From: Candidatus Omnitrophota bacterium
GTDB lineage: Bacteria > Omnitrophota > Omnitrophia > Omnitrophales > Aquincolibacteriaceae
Length of the DNA: 43,345 nt
Assembly: GCA_903856085.1 (NCBI GenBank)
Contig: CAIOAT010000047.1
Span: 148,634-191,978, forward strand
Reading direction: 5' to 3'
Shown: piece by piece, positions 1 to 14,500 of the stretch
Layout of the letters: every line of letters starts with the position of its first letter
Numbering within the stretch: the first letter of the stretch is position 1
Notes under the pieces: generated by a model
Seen by the model: the letters and a program-made list of their open reading frames with translations, nothing else
Databases searched by the model: none
Told to the model about the DNA's origin: nothing
Position numbers and translations under genes: made by a program

Positions 1-2535
1 GCCGGATGCATCCTGGGCGCTGACGTAATTGCCGAAGCCATCATTGAAGATATATTTTCCGGCGGTCGTCTGCGTAACGGTATAGATCCGCCCGTCCAGA
101 GTCACCGTATTGACGGCCTCGCTTCGATCCGTGGCAAGCGACAGCCCCACATGTCCCTGCGCGTCATGCGTAACCCGGTAAGTCTTGCCGTCGCTCAGCT
201 GGACCGTTTCGGTGAGAGGATCGCTCCAGAAAGTCTTTCCTCCATCGATAAAACGATAAGTCCCCAAATTGGCATTGCTCTTTAGCTGCCACTTCATCTC
301 CGTAAAGGTCGCCACTCCGTCGGTGATCGTAACCTTGTACTGCGCATCGCCGATCTTGACCTCGCTCCCCGACACCACCTTAGCCGCGATCACCACGCCA
401 TCGGAGCCCTTCAGATTTGTGAGGATCGTGCCGCTCCCCTTGAACGATAGAGACCCATACCCGGAAATATAAACGTATGCATTCGTCCCCGGCACAGGCA
501 CGGTTTCTTCTTTATAGAGAGCATCTTCGGGGCTCAAGTATTCGCCGGTTTCCTGGGCCACGACAACCTCACGGCCCGCGAGTTCCACAATCGATGCATT
601 GGAGCTTTGGCGGCCACCGGTCCTGATCTCGATCTCATAGTCTTCAAGATTCGCGCCGGTGGGATGAATAAGGTAATCCTTGCCGTTGATCGTCGCGATG
701 CCGTCGACAAAGACCGTCTCGCCGCCAGCCGTGATAAACCTCACGGGATTGGTCGTATAGGACTTTGTCCCGTCGGACAATTCAAAATAGGGATTTTCAT
801 AAACATACTCGTTCAGATTCGAGTCCCACTTGTAGTTATACTTGTACTCCACCTTGTAGATCTTGCCATCGATGATCACCTGAGCATATTGGTTATGTTT
901 CTCGAGAGGAAGCACCTCGTAATCCTCGGTGAGCTTCACTTTCGTGCCGTCCAACGTCACCGTGTAACGGTGACCCGACAGATCAATCGTTTGCTTGCCT
1001 GCGGCTATAACAGAATCGTAAACAAAGGAGAAGGAAGCCATATCCCTCAGTTTGATCGTGCCGTCAGGATTGACCGTACTCTTGTAGGATTTCCCTTCAA
1101 CCTGAACGATATTTTCGCCGAGGAATTGGCTCGACAGCGGCGACTCGCTCGTAAGCGACTGCACCTTGCCGTTCGCCACCGTCACGTTATAGACCACCCC
1201 GTCGATCTCCACTTTCAGCACATTGCCGGCGAGATACGTCCGGTAGGTCTTGTCCACGATCACATAGGATTGCTTGAGGAGATAGCTGCCGTCCGTCGCC
1301 TTGACCACCGAGAAATATTTGTCTCCTAATTTAAGGTCCGGCGTCTCATAGCTATTCACCTGCCGCGGGGCAATATTAACATTCGTGGGATCTTTCGGAT
1401 CGAGGATCAGGTCGTAGGCGTTCCCATCACCCAAGGTCACGGTGTTCGCGTACGGATTGCTGTCATAGAGCGACGGATAATACGACGGCGCGGAATAGGA
1501 CACCGTGCCGTTATTGTCGTCGAATTTACGAATCCACTGGACATTGCGGCGCGCGACGCCTTCGTCGACGGTGTAAGCCCCGGGTTGTTTTTCAGTAATG
1601 ACTTTGATCCCGGCAACCTCGAGCCCGCTCGCCGACCGGTGGGTCGTAGCCACCGTCTCAAGTTTCGGCCGCGACACTCCAGTCTCAACCACGATGTTGA
1701 AGCTGTACAAATGTCCGTGAATGTTCACGCTCTTCTTGTCCCCGCCCACGACCTCGGACATCTCAGGAACCCATGTTTGAGCGTTCTGTCCGGCAGGCAT
1801 ATCAAGCTCGAGAATAAAATACCGCGTGCCTCCTGACGTAATAGCCTTCACGATACCGTACCGGGGCAACACGCCTGTAGCAGGGTTCACATCTCCAATC
1901 GTTGCGACGCCAAACAGGCAAACATCTCCGTCGTTAGCGCAGGTCGTGACTTTCTTCCCGTTGAACTCGGCTATTTTGAGCGTCTGGTTGCCCACCTTAA
2001 CAGTCGTCTCATAGACATCCTTATACTTTGTCTCACCTTGCTTATTGATCCCGTTAGGTTGAGAACCGACCCACAAACCCGTAACATCAAAAGTAACGGT
2101 CGCTACCTCAGCAGGTGTCTTGGAACCAACCGCCAGTTCCTGCTCAGTCAACACATACTCCTTCGTGCCGCCGTCCTGCGATATTTCATAATCGTAGCCG
2201 TTGATCCTGACCGCGCCGAGCACGCCGCGCGAGATCTGCTCCGAATTAGGCGAGGAACCGACGATCACTGGCGTCGCGGGATCCGAATCCGTGAACCGAA
2301 AGAACGTATCTACCCCTCGCGAGATCTGATAGACCACGTCATCGACCTTAACCAGATCGCTCTTCGCCACCGAAACATCCGGTGTCGTAGCAGCCTCGCG
2401 GGCGATCGTATAAGTGCCGGTTGACGGAACATTTTCCAGGATATGCCACGTCGACCCGTTCAGCTTGAAAGTTTTCGCGACGTTATCATAATTATAGGCA
2501 TCCGGATTTTCCACAAACGGCGTGATCTTCCCGGG
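1..2535 (-). repeat. Beta-repeat array G, running off the C-side edge
   Basis: About 845 residues of two-part beta repeats: VVYQISRGVDTFFRFTDSDP, VRINGYDYEISQDGGTKEYV, VEIDGVVYNVTVANGKVQSL, VQVEGKSYKSTVNPDGTIKL, VTLDGRIYTVTQTTAGKYIF. A cysteine pair (CANDGDVC) lies near 1,930. The last visible unit is intact at the window edge and gives no sign that the protein is ending. Confidence 0.78.
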
Positions 2536-5500
2536 ATTGTAAGCTTCCAGGAGCCGCCTGTTCAACTGCATCAATTGCACTTCCGTCAGAGAACTCGCCG
2601 GCAGATCAAGCAGCGCTTTGGTCGCAGTGTCGAGCTTACTCATGATCGCCGCATCGGCTTGGGCCGTCGCATAGAACGAATACGGTTTGAGAACTCCTTG
2701 TGAGTTTTCTTTGCTAAACGAAGGCATCCTGTGTTTCAGTATCTTATTAAGTGCATCGACCCACTCGCTCTTCTCAACCGATTCGGGAGGCGTCGCGCTC
2801 AACTTCTCACGGATTGCATCGAGTTCCCCATTGTCCCATCCGTCCGGCAAGCCGTTTACCGTCAGATAATTAAGAGCATAGTCTCCAACGAGATCCGAAG
2901 CTGTAAACGCGAACGGCGCGGTCGCATTCCGGATATCGTCGAGCGTTATGGAAGGGTCGATAAGAAGCGGCTTGGCCGAGCTGTCAACCGTGAAGACAGA
3001 CATCTCCTTAAGCGACGGCGTGCCTTGATCGTCCGTCGAAAGCTGATAGAGTCTGCCGTTGACCAGATAAACACCCGGGTTTGCGACATCTTCGCGGAAC
3101 GCCTGATTTCCGCCATCCAGAACATAGCTGTCGTTTTGCGCCGTGCTGGGAGCATACACGCGGTTCATGTGCGAGAGGTAGAACTGGTACTTGGTAGGCG
3201 CATCACCGCCCGCGTAGTTTTTCAGGATCTGCTCAAAATCATCGTACGAGTAAATGATGTCGGCCACCGGCACATAATCGGCAAACGTCATGTTGAGCGT
3301 CCTAAACAGCATGTCATACGTTCCGATCACATCTTCCGCTGTCGAATCGCCGGCCTGAAGCGCCGAGATTAATCCGTCCCTCGTCTGGACCCTCAGGGCG
3401 TTATACGCAGAACGGAAGGCGCTGTCATACCCGGTGCCCATATTGTGGTCATACTCCAGATCCTCCTGCCACGGGAGCGTCTGGCTCGTAAGGTTTTGCG
3501 CCTGGTAGATATTCATTCCCTGATAGGTGAATTCATAATCCCCTTCGACCGCGCCATAAGGAAGCACGGAATAAGTGTACGGCCCGATCGCGATGATATC
3601 CTTGCCATCGACGTCCTTCTTGGCATAGATCTTGGTTTCAGGATCCGAAACCTTCCAGGCCGAGACAACTTGCCGCGCAGCATCAAACGCCACCTCGTAG
3701 GACTCTCCCTGGAAATTCACCAAGTGCTGTGTTGAAACGTTACCGTTCTCATCAGCTGACGGCAGAGCGGTATGGACCTTGTATCCTGCCCCGACGATCG
3801 CCTCTCCGAACTGATCCAAGAGCGCCTGCGGGCCCTCTTGCTGCCCGATCACTCGCTGGTAATCCGTGGGGGCCGCTTTATCCACCATAAGTTTGAGGTC
3901 CTCGATAGCGCCGTCCGTACCATACTTCACCTGATAATAATTCGTCCCGATCAGGATCCGGTCGTAGGAAACGGTCTTGTCGGTGGTATCCGCGGCATTA
4001 GTGAACGAAACCGATCCGTCCGCCAAGACTTTCAGATTGTACGTCACGCCGTTGACGAGCACCTGATTGGCGCCGGTGCGAGTGCTTATGTCAAAATCCT
4101 GGGTAAGCGTGAGAGTGCTATTGGTCCCGTCGTAATTGATGGAGAATGTCATTCCCTCGAGCGTCACTTTTTGAACCGTGCCACTCCTGAAACTGTCGTA
4201 AGTCTTGACCCCATCGCTTAGCTCGAACGATCCGTCCAGATTGGCCGTCCACGCGTAACCGGCCGCGTCCTTGCCGATTTGGATCTTTTGCTGACCGCTG
4301 ACTCCGGTGCTCGTAATGTGGTCTTCGATCAGCTGGACTTCGCCGGTGTTCGAATAGACGCGAACCCGGTAGGTCTTATCGCCCAGCTGGACTTTCTTCT
4401 CCGGATCAGTGGCCGCCTGGGTCGTCGCGTCGAGGCTCCCGAATTGGTACTGATCATCCACTTTCTGAGCAACATAGAACTTCGAATATTCTGTGACTTT
4501 GGTGGCCATGTCGACGCGCTTGATCGCAACGGTATTCGCTGCGGCTTTCGCTTGATCCGCAAAGCTTACATCCGGCAAAGAGGCTTCCAGATAATTGGCG
4601 AGCTTCTCGGCATATTCCTGGGTAAACCCGAATTCACCTTCTTTGTCCGGATAATTAAGAGCCAGCTCAATGGCATTCGCGCCTTCTCCAATGGTAACCT
4701 TTTCCTTGAATGTCTTGGCCGTACTATCCCACTCCACGGAAGAGCTGTAGGACTTGCCGTTCCCGTGAAAGACATGCGTGGTAAATCCCGACGCAGGGTC
4801 TCCGTGCTCGGAGATCAGGTACTGCTGGCCGTTCAGCTCAAGGGACATGGCATAGACCATCGGGTAGCCTTCTACGCCGAGTGTCACGTCGGGAAGATCG
4901 ACAATGAAGCGCTGACGATCACGGCTTAAGGTGATGGTGTCCGGCATTCCGCCAGCGTAATCAACCTGATAGTCGATCGTAGGCGGATTCGGATCTCTAT
5001 TTGTATAAACGGCGCCGGCGCCCTGGACGGTGAATTTTGGAACAAAGCTGAAACTGCTGGACGTCATAGAATTCGGATCCCCGACGTTATTCTTCTGGAT
5101 CTCAAAATCCATAGAATAGACGCGTCCGTTCACCTCGATCTGACGCTGCTGTTCTTTGGTGGTCAGATCGTTAAAGATATCCACCGGCGAACTCTTCTGG
5201 ATCTCGCTTTGCACGAGCGAAAACTCCATATCGGACGCGCCGGGAACGAGGATAAAGTCCTGGCCGCTCAATTTGAGCGTTTTCTTTTCAGGATCGGAGA
5301 TGATCGGGGCATCGGTACCGTGCGTGAACTTGTAGCTTCCGTCGACTTGTCGGGTCACAACATAAACATCTGTCCCGGCGCCCGTCGGCACGCTCACGAC
5401 GGTCCGCGGCAACACAGCGCCAATCTGGGTGTCACCGACCAACACGATCTCCTGAAGGGCATTGCTGTTAACATCCGGAACAAAGAGCAGATAACTTTTT

Positions 5501-8500
5501 CCGTCGATCGTGACAGAATCGCTCGTCCGGGCAGGTCCCTGAACTGTCAGCGTCGTCACGATTTCATACGTCCCATCGATTTTCTTATATGAGAACGTAT
5601 ACGTTCCGCCGACCGATCCGACCCACGGAGTGTAAGTCACGTCATAGACTTTATTGTTGAGCACCATGGTGTATGCGCCGGATTGCGTCTTGATCTCCGT
5701 GTAATTTTCCGTAAGGTCCACGCTCCCGTCCGCGTTCTCCGCGATGACATAAGTCCGTCCGTCGGCGAGCTTCACCGATTGATGCGTCATATTGATCGCC
5801 TGATCGAGCGAACTAACCTTGCTGTCGCCTCGTGCAGCCAGAAATTTGAACGTCCCCGATGCGGCATCTTTTGTGACCGCGTAATAATTACCGCCAACCT
5901 TGATCATTTTGGCATTTTGGGACTTTACCTTCTGCTGACCGTTGTCATCAATAGTTAGCTCGATAGTGCCGTTGGCATTCGTCCTGATGTTATAGGATAC
6001 GCCCGCGATCGCCACGGGTTCGGAAGACGTCGCGCGAATAGCCACTTCCCCGGTCACGAAATCACTGAACGATATCTCGCCGTGATCGGTGACGCCCACA
6101 ACAAAATAATTCCCCGCGATCACGAGGATCTGCGCCGGAGCATTGGTCGTCTGATGCGTTTGGACCGACACGCGGCCCTGGTCATCCACCGTGATGTCGT
6201 ACATAAGTCCGCGCACCTGATCCAGAGTACCGTCCGCCTGGCGCTGGAGGAACTCGGAATAAGAAGCCTGGATGAATTCCCCGATGCGTACGGTCCCGGT
6301 CGTCGGGTCGCTGAAGTACGAGTACACCCCGTCGGTAAAAATGTAGCCGCCGCTTTGCGCGGGATTTTTCTTTACGCCGTAATTTTTGCCGTAGATCTCC
6401 AGATACTGGTCGGCCTGGAACACGGGCTCGGTACGCGGGATCTCTTCCAGCTGAATGCGACCGTCAAGCTCCGAGACTCGATACCGGACATAATTGCCAA
6501 GCACGACAGTGCCGTCGGCTTCGCTTGTGAAAGTCTTCTCAGGCCACGCGCCCGACTGGAACGTGTAAACGCCCGCGGAGAGCTTCTTCGCGAGGATCTC
6601 CACCGGATTTTTCACCAGTTGAGTCGCCGGAACCACAACGCCGTTCAAGTCGCGACCGGTGACCGAGATCACCTGCGTATTGGTGTTATATCCGACGGTG
6701 AAAGTCAGGCCGCCCAGTTCCACGGTACCGGACCGCGAATCGCTCAGCACCACGTTGTCTTTCGCATACTGAGCCTTGAGGACCGGCAACCATTTTTCGC
6801 GTTCGGCGTCATCCTTAATTCCCAACTGATCGAGGACCGCGTCATAATCAACGTATCTTTCGAACCTGAAGACGCCGTCGCTTCCCTTGACCGCGTCGTA
6901 CTTCACCCCAAGAACATCCATCACCGTATGAAGGACATTGGGATCTTGCGTGTCCGCCTCAGTTTTGAGGAACAGATCTGAAACGAGCTCGTATTTGCGG
7001 CGCTCGTTCGGCTTGACTGAAAGCATCAGCTGGATCACGTCAAAAGCCGCATTCGTACTCTGGATCAGGCCTTTCGACTTCTCCACAAGACTGATCTTCC
7101 CGGTCACGGAATCGACCACAATTCGGTACGTGTTGCCGTCCATGAGCGTGACTTCGCTCGCCTGAGAATTGGAAACGTACTTGGCCTGCACCGAGCCCAC
7201 TGGTTGGTACGACAGCTGGACAAGATCCCGGCCCGGTTGGGTCGGGACGGTGGTCATGTTCCTGTCATTGTCCTCAATCACAAAATAATCCGTATAAGTA
7301 ACTTTCTTCCACTCATACCCGTTCCCGCCGGACAAGGGCTTAGGAACGCTCTTCGTCACCTCCTGCTGCTGTATCTGATAAGTGACGCCGCCAATCTTCA
7401 TAAGATAGGTTTTAGTCGCGGCGCCTGCCTTGAGCGTGTCCGCGTAAAAGACAGACTCTCCGTCCGACACAAAAAGATGGTCTTCGTCGGCCACAACAAT
7501 ATCGTAGACCTTCCCGTTGATCCGGATCAACGTATCCGGCAGCGTCACATCTTTGACCACCGGCCGAGTAGAGTTGGCGTCGAATAAAGTGCTAAAAGCC
7601 TGGTTCGGCGCATTCTCCCAAACCGCGGCATAACGAGAGCCCAAGGACAAGTCGCCAAGGACGCGGTAAAGAACTTGGTCGCTTGACTTGACGGCCTGCT
7701 CGTTTTTCGAGTAGAGATACTGCTTCCGCTGGTCCAAATTCGGGATGTTATCGTAGCTTGCGACCGTAGGAATGTCAGAGATATCGATCAGGTAAGTGGC
7801 TGTCCCGCCGCCGGGCAATGTCGCGTTATGGATCATGAATGTCTTCGCGCCAATGGTCAGCCGATCATTGGTCGCCAGTTTCCATGCGTCTGAGAAAATG
7901 CTATAACCGCCCACGGCCTCGACCAGAGCGAGTTTACGCTGGTCGGTTGTACCAGCTTTCATGAAATCAACGACCTCATAGCGCTTGCCATCGAGGATCA
8001 CGGTCATTTTCATGGTCTGCTCGTCAAGCTGCGCGACCGCCTCCTCGCCGCCCGACATGAACACATAATCATACGCCAGGCCGTCAGCTCTCTTCGCTCG
8101 CGCGGGCCGGACGGAAACCAGATAATTCATCGTAACTTTCTTCCCATCTATCGTCCTATCTATCGAAACAGCGGTCTGCCATTCTTCACCGGCGGCGTAG
8201 AGACCGTCCTCCGGAGAAACCTTGTGGATCAGCACGCCGTATCCCGTATCCAGCCGTCCCTTCGCTTCATAGAAGAGCCCGTCGACGAGCTGGATGCTCT
8301 GACAGCTCGCGACATCCGAACACCCGGTGGATGTGCCGTCCTGCTTCATGAGCACCAATCGGCTCAGTTTTCCGTCCGTGTATGTGGCGGTGTCGATCGT
8401 GTAGAGAGTTCCGTTGACGGTCATTTCATTCTTCACCTGGCGCGTCCACCCGCGGGGTTCATGAAACTCCGGCTTATCCCCCGTAAACCCACACTTACTC

Positions 8501-11500
8501 GCGTCGATCCCTGCACAATAGTTCCCCGTATCGTTACCTAACCCGAGATCTTGTTTCGCAAGGTCAGAAGCCGAAATGCCTTCGAGCGATGTGAGGCGCG
8601 TGAGGTTGACAGGTCCGCTCTGGACAGGCTGTTCGATATAGTAAACGCTGTAACGATCGCTCCCCGCGGGAATGGCCAGCATCGTCGGAGAAACACTGAA
8701 ATATTTCACTCCGTTCGCCTTCTTGAATTCATAAAGCCCGATCGAACAGCCGGTCACATCATTGTCGCTGCACTTACGGACTGTGAATTCGACCTCTGAG
8801 GAACCGTCCCACAAGTTGACCTTACCCAGCTCGTTGGTATTCGTCGTAAAGATTTGCGAGCTGACCTTAAGACCGGTCTTGTATTCCACCAGCGAAATAT
8901 TGACCTCAGGGTTATGCGTCTGGATACCGGCCATGCCTTCGACGATCGCATATTGCACGCCGTCGAGTGTCACTTTGCCGGTTTGCGACACAACCGCATC
9001 GGCACCGTTTGAGAACACATATCCGCCGTTCACCGCTGTTACGTTGTAGAACTTTGTCCCCGCCCTGAGCACTTGCCCGTAGGACGTCACAGACGGCGCG
9101 GGATAAGCGGCCGGGTTGATCTGGAACTTGTTCAAAAGATCGTCCCATTTGTAGCTCAAGCCGTCGGGGAAGGTGAAGTACTGCCCGTTGCCTTTTGCTT
9201 TGAGTAATTCGTCGAGGTTTACCTGGAAATCATAATTTCCGAGACCGTCCTCGGAGACCGGAATGAGCGCTCCGCTGTCCGAAACTAGGTACGGCGTGAA
9301 AGTGAAAACGTAGCTGCGGAAGGCCTGGCCGTCGGCCGACGAGGTGACCGGTTCATAGGCAATGCGGTAATATGCGCCGTGGATCATGACGAAGTCCGCG
9401 GAAATGCTCCGGTCAACCTGTTCCTTCAAAGTGATCTTGCCGGTGGCTTCGTCCTTATTAACCGTGTAGCGGACGCCGTCGATCACGACATATTCGCTGA
9501 GGTCGGTGGCGGCATTGAGGCGCACCGCCGTCATGGTCTTGGCATCCGTCAAAAGTGACTGGTCCAGATTCGACAGGGTTCCGTCCTGGTTGATATCGGC
9601 CGCCAAAAGTTCGCGCAGCTTGAATTCACCTTTCGCATCATCAACCAGGATCTGATATTTCACGCCCTGGATCTCCACGATATTCGAACCGTAAACATTA
9701 CTGTAACGGTGTGAGCCGTCATCGAACACGAAGTAGTCGATCGTCGACGTCTTTCCTCCGGTGGTCGCGACGCGCCTCGAAACACGATAAGGCTGACCGT
9801 TCAGTTCGATCACAAACTCAGGCTCGGAAATGGACTCATATTCCGAAAGGAACGAGCGTGACAGGGTTACTCTCTGGGTCGAGGGATCCACCGCAATATC
9901 GTAGGCAACACCGTCGATCAACACCATCCCGCCGGTGGCCCCGATACCCTTTTGGCCGGTATAGATCTTGCCGGTCACGGTGTCCACGAACTGATACGAT
10001 CCGTCGTCCTGTTTCACGACGCGGTATTTGTTCTGTCCCATCGCGATCACGCCGTCGGCCACCCGGACGCTCTCGGCCTTGATCTTCTTAAGCGTCACGG
10101 CATGCGTGACGGGATCCACAAGGATGTTATAAGTAACGCCCGCGACTTTGATCCTCACATTGGTGTCGCCGGGCTCAACAAAGCTGTAATTATCCGCATG
10201 GCCATCATTAATCTTCCATCGGGGCTCATTAGCCGTCGGGCGGCTGACGTAAAGGATATGGCCCTCGATCTCAAGAGCCATATCAAAGAGCGGGTTACTC
10301 TTTTCGGCATACTTGGAGAGAACAAGCGACTGCAGGTTCACGAGGTCCTTCACTTCCGAAACGGTCTGGAGATCTTTCTCGTTGATCTTGCCGTCGCCGT
10401 TCACATCCCTGGCCTGTCCCAGGGAGTTTTTGAGTAGGAGCAGGTCCGCCATGGTGACATCACCGTCCGGCTTTCCGTCCGGGCCTCCGGTAATATCGGC
10501 AAGCTTAAGCTCTTCGGCCGTGGGCGGCTTGATCGAGGACCATTTGATCATGTCCAGAATGAATTGGTAATCGGCCTGATCGACAGCGCCTAAGGCATCC
10601 TCATCGACGTTCTGATAGGCATCAAACGCGGCTTGCAGGAGTTCCACATCCTTGTCATTGACCAGACCGTCCTTGTTCAGATCTTTTTTCTCGATCGTCT
10701 TGGTCTGCTTATTGAAAAATCCGGCCTGAATCAAATTGACGGCTTGCGTGATCGAATCGACATCCTCCTGGGTGGCCTTCCCGTCACCGTTGTAATCGAT
10801 CTTCTTCCAGGAGAGATCGCCGGTGTCGTTCAGGACTTTGGTAAGCGCCTCATAATCCAACTGCGTCACGTCGCCGTCCGGTATACCATTCGCGCCGGTG
10901 ATATCCGCCTTCGCCAATTCATCGCTCGTGATCTGGTAGGAGAAATACTTCTGCCATTCTTGGAGACGGGCCATGTCCGTGGCATCCACTTTCCGGTCGC
11001 CGTTAATATCGATGTACCGGCCGATGGAGTTCTGCAACACGGTCTTGTCGAACTGATTGATCACGCCGTCCTGATTGACGTCCGCTTTTGTCAACTCTTC
11101 ATCGCTCACCGACGTGAACTTCATCAGCTGATCGATGGTCTTCTTCGCGATGCCGTATTCCGTAGCGTCGACCGTCCCGTTCCCGTCGAGGTCGAACTGC
11201 ACAAAATCGAACAACTCGGACAAGGTTTGAGCCTGTTGTGTCTGCTCATTCACGACCGGCTCGACCGCGGGCGGCTTGATATTGAGCACGTCGGCCATAG
11301 TCTTCAAGTTGGCTACTTGGGCGTTCGCCTTTGCGACTGGATCTACCAGGTGATCAGGATTAAGCACAGTGTCCACGGCATCCGTAAAGATCTCTTTCTG
11401 TGCCGCGCGCTGTTTGTCCTGAAGATCCGTCAGGCTCCCGAGCCGCGAGCCATAGGCATCCAGAAGATCATTAAATTGCGTCGTCTTGGTGTCATCCATC

Positions 11501-14500
11501 TGGAGCTGCTCCGCGAGCGTGATGACATTGTTCGCGTCTTTGGTGATGAAGTAGAAGTGACCGTCGATCTCGACGGTCTGGGTCTGGAGATAGCTTTTGT
11601 AGGTATGCACACCGTCGGTAAAATCGACCACAAAAGAAGTCCCGCTCGTGGAAACATAATAGCTGTAGAGGTGGTACTTACCGTCGAGGCCGAGCAACTT
11701 AATGGCCTGTTTGTATGAAGTGTCACGATCCGATGAAGAAACCTGTTTCGCGCCGATCCGAAGGCTCTTATAGCCGCTTCCATCATCATGGACCGTGTAG
11801 GTTCTGTATTTCTTTATAGTCTTTGCGCCATCCGTATAAGTCCCGTCCCAGATATTCACAGAACCGCTCAGGACGTCATAGTTATTCATGCCGTCGCTGA
11901 AGTGGTCAGTGCCATCAGACCAGTAAGTCAAAACCAGATTCACCACATTCGCCGGATTGCTGTCGTCTTTAAGAAGCAGCCACTGTTTCCCGGAACCCTG
12001 GATCGTCTCGGTTAGGATATCAGGCGTCGTCGTGAGCGTGGATGCAAAGCTATCAACGCGTTTAATGTCCGCATCGATGGCTTTGGCGTCGATGATCTTG
12101 GACCACGTATTCTCCGCGAGCGCGACATCCCTGTCATCGATGACTTTGTCACCGTTAGTATCCGCGGCGTTTGTCATGGCAAATTTCATCAGATCCAGAT
12201 CCCGGAGCGAGAAATCCCCGTTATGGTCAATGTCCGCCTGGGCCGCATCGCGGATCGAGATCTCGTCGCCCGTGGTGATCTGTTCCTCGGTGTGGTGGAT
12301 CATGCGGAGGTCCGCATCCGAGATCAGGCCATCTTTATTAACATCAGCCTGGGTCAGCAAGGTCGACAGAGCGCTCTTGGCACCAGCACCGCCTGCAGTA
12401 GCCGGTTGAGTTTCCCCTTGAGATGCTCCTCCCGCCGCAGCAGATTTTGAATCCGCAGCCGCCTGCAGCTTTTCTAAATAATGGAGCAGGTAAACGTGAA
12501 CATCGCTCAGGAGCTTATAGGCATTTGGATCGCCGTTTTTCACGGCCTCGCGGTAGGCCTTCACAGCATCTTCTTCGGGGTCGACAACGCGCTCTGTTTC
12601 ACCCGTTTCCGCATTCACCTTATCGATCATGCCGGTGATCTTGCCGTCTCCGTTCAGATCCAGCCTGGTAAGATCATCTTTGCTGATCGGAACGTTCATG
12701 GCTTTTATCTTCTCGATGCGCGCCGCATCATTCTCCGTAATGAGCTGATCGGCGCTGGTCGATATCAGCTTGCTACGGGCATCGGTGATCATCTGAAGGT
12801 CCTGTGCATCAATCTTGAAATCGTTATTGACGTCGTAACGGTCGAAATCTTCGGGGTTCAGGATGTTGGAGAGCGGCTCCTGGGTCTGAGCAAGAATATT
12901 CCTGACAAGCTTGACGTCGAGCTCGTTGAAGACGCCGTCCGCGTTGAGGTCGTAATAGCTGTTGTCGCGCACGCCGAGCGCAAATTTGAAATAATCGACA
13001 TCGCCCTGATCCAGGTAATCGAACGTGGTCGCCTGTCCCTGAAGGATCGCCTTCTCTTTGTATCCCCCGTTAAGATCGCTTGCCTGGAGCTTGGCGAGCA
13101 TGTCGCTATCCAGCGATTGACCGAACCCGAGTTTACGCAGCAGCTGATCGATCTGCATCATCTGATCGACCACCGCCGCGTCCTTGCTGTTCGCGGCCCC
13201 GAAGTCAATGATGCCGTCCCCGTTCATGTCGGTATGAGCGCGGATCACCTGCTTCATCTGATCTACATCTTTTTGATCGACGACTTTATCGCCGTTCACA
13301 TCGTATTTGAGATAATCCTTCGGCGCCAGGATCTCGCGGTTGGTGATCGCCTGGCGGACCTGGTTCAGCATGGTGCTGTCCTTCTCGTCCACCTGTCCGT
13401 CGCCGTTCAGATCATAGGTCGACGTTTCGCTCAGGCGCTTCGTGATCAATGCGATATCCTTGTCATCCACGGTGTGATCCTGGTTGATATCGGCCGCGCT
13501 GATATCCTTTTGCGTGATCCCCTGAGAGAGAAGATCATTGTAGGTCAGGATGCTCTGGATCCGGTCGATGTCCTTTTGAGTCACGCGGCCGTCGCGGTCC
13601 ACGTCGACCGCCGAGCTCTTGAGATCCGCGAAAAGGCGCGTGTCATAATCGATGAATTCCTGGGCCGCGGCGATCACCTGGTTCTGCGAAGCGATCTGCT
13701 TGTCGAGTTCCTGAAGGTCATTGAAATTGACGAAGCCATCTCCATTGGCATCGTATTTCATGTATTTTGCGACCGACGGGATACCCTGGTCCATGAACCA
13801 CTGGATATTGGCCTGGAATTCTTTCTGCTCATCCGCGCTCACATTTCCGTCACCGTTCAGATCCACAGCAGGAGCGGCTTTGAGCATGGCTTCAAACGCC
13901 GAGACATCCGCATCATCCCACTTCCCGTCGCCATTCAGATCCGCCAGCGCGTGCGTCTTGCTGCTGATGCCGAGGTCATTTTTCTTGATGATCTGCTCAA
14001 GGACCGCCTGGTCCGTGGTGTCGACCGTCCCGTCTCCGTTGATATCGACATGCGCGTCGAAGACCGCTTTCAGGGCCGTAACATCGTCCTGCGTCAACTT
14101 GCCGTCCTTATTGAAATCGAATTTGTTGAATTCCTCCATCGTGATGGTCTTGGAGCCGCGAACAAGCTTTTCGAGATCCACAATATAGGTGTAGTCCTCG
14201 ACTGAAATCACGCCATCGCCGTTCTGGTCCCAAATCTTCAGGTCGGCTGTACTCTTCAGAGAAGGATCTTTCAAAATACCGTCATAATAAAATTTATAGT
14301 AAGCATTCACGTCATCGCTATTGAAAACGCCATCTCGGTTGATATCCGCCTTCGCGACAGCCTGCGGCAGTGCCAGATTATTCTGCCCGATCATCAAAAG
14401 GATATTCTCGAGCGAGTTGACATCGGTCGTGCGGTCCTTCTTCCCGTCCCCGTTCACATCGGTAAAACCGTATTGATCAAGCGAGGCCTTAAAAAGATCC

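Larger units (their letters stand above)
2908..10302 (-). repeat. Beta-repeat array F, the longest
   Basis: About 2,465 residues, nearly all two-part beta repeats. Typical halves: VRIKVAGVTYNILVDPVTHA, IAMGQNKYRVVKQDDGSYQF, MVLIDGVAYDIAVDPSTQRV, VTLDGVQYAIVEG. Three cysteine pairs lie in it (CSDNDVTGC near 8,750, CAGIDASKC near 8,500, CSDVASC near 8,300). It contains one calcium loop and at least two helical islands, listed separately. Unit length varies from about 40 to 110 residues. The family is unknown to me; a beta-solenoid or chain of small beta domains is the likely fold. Confidence 0.78.
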
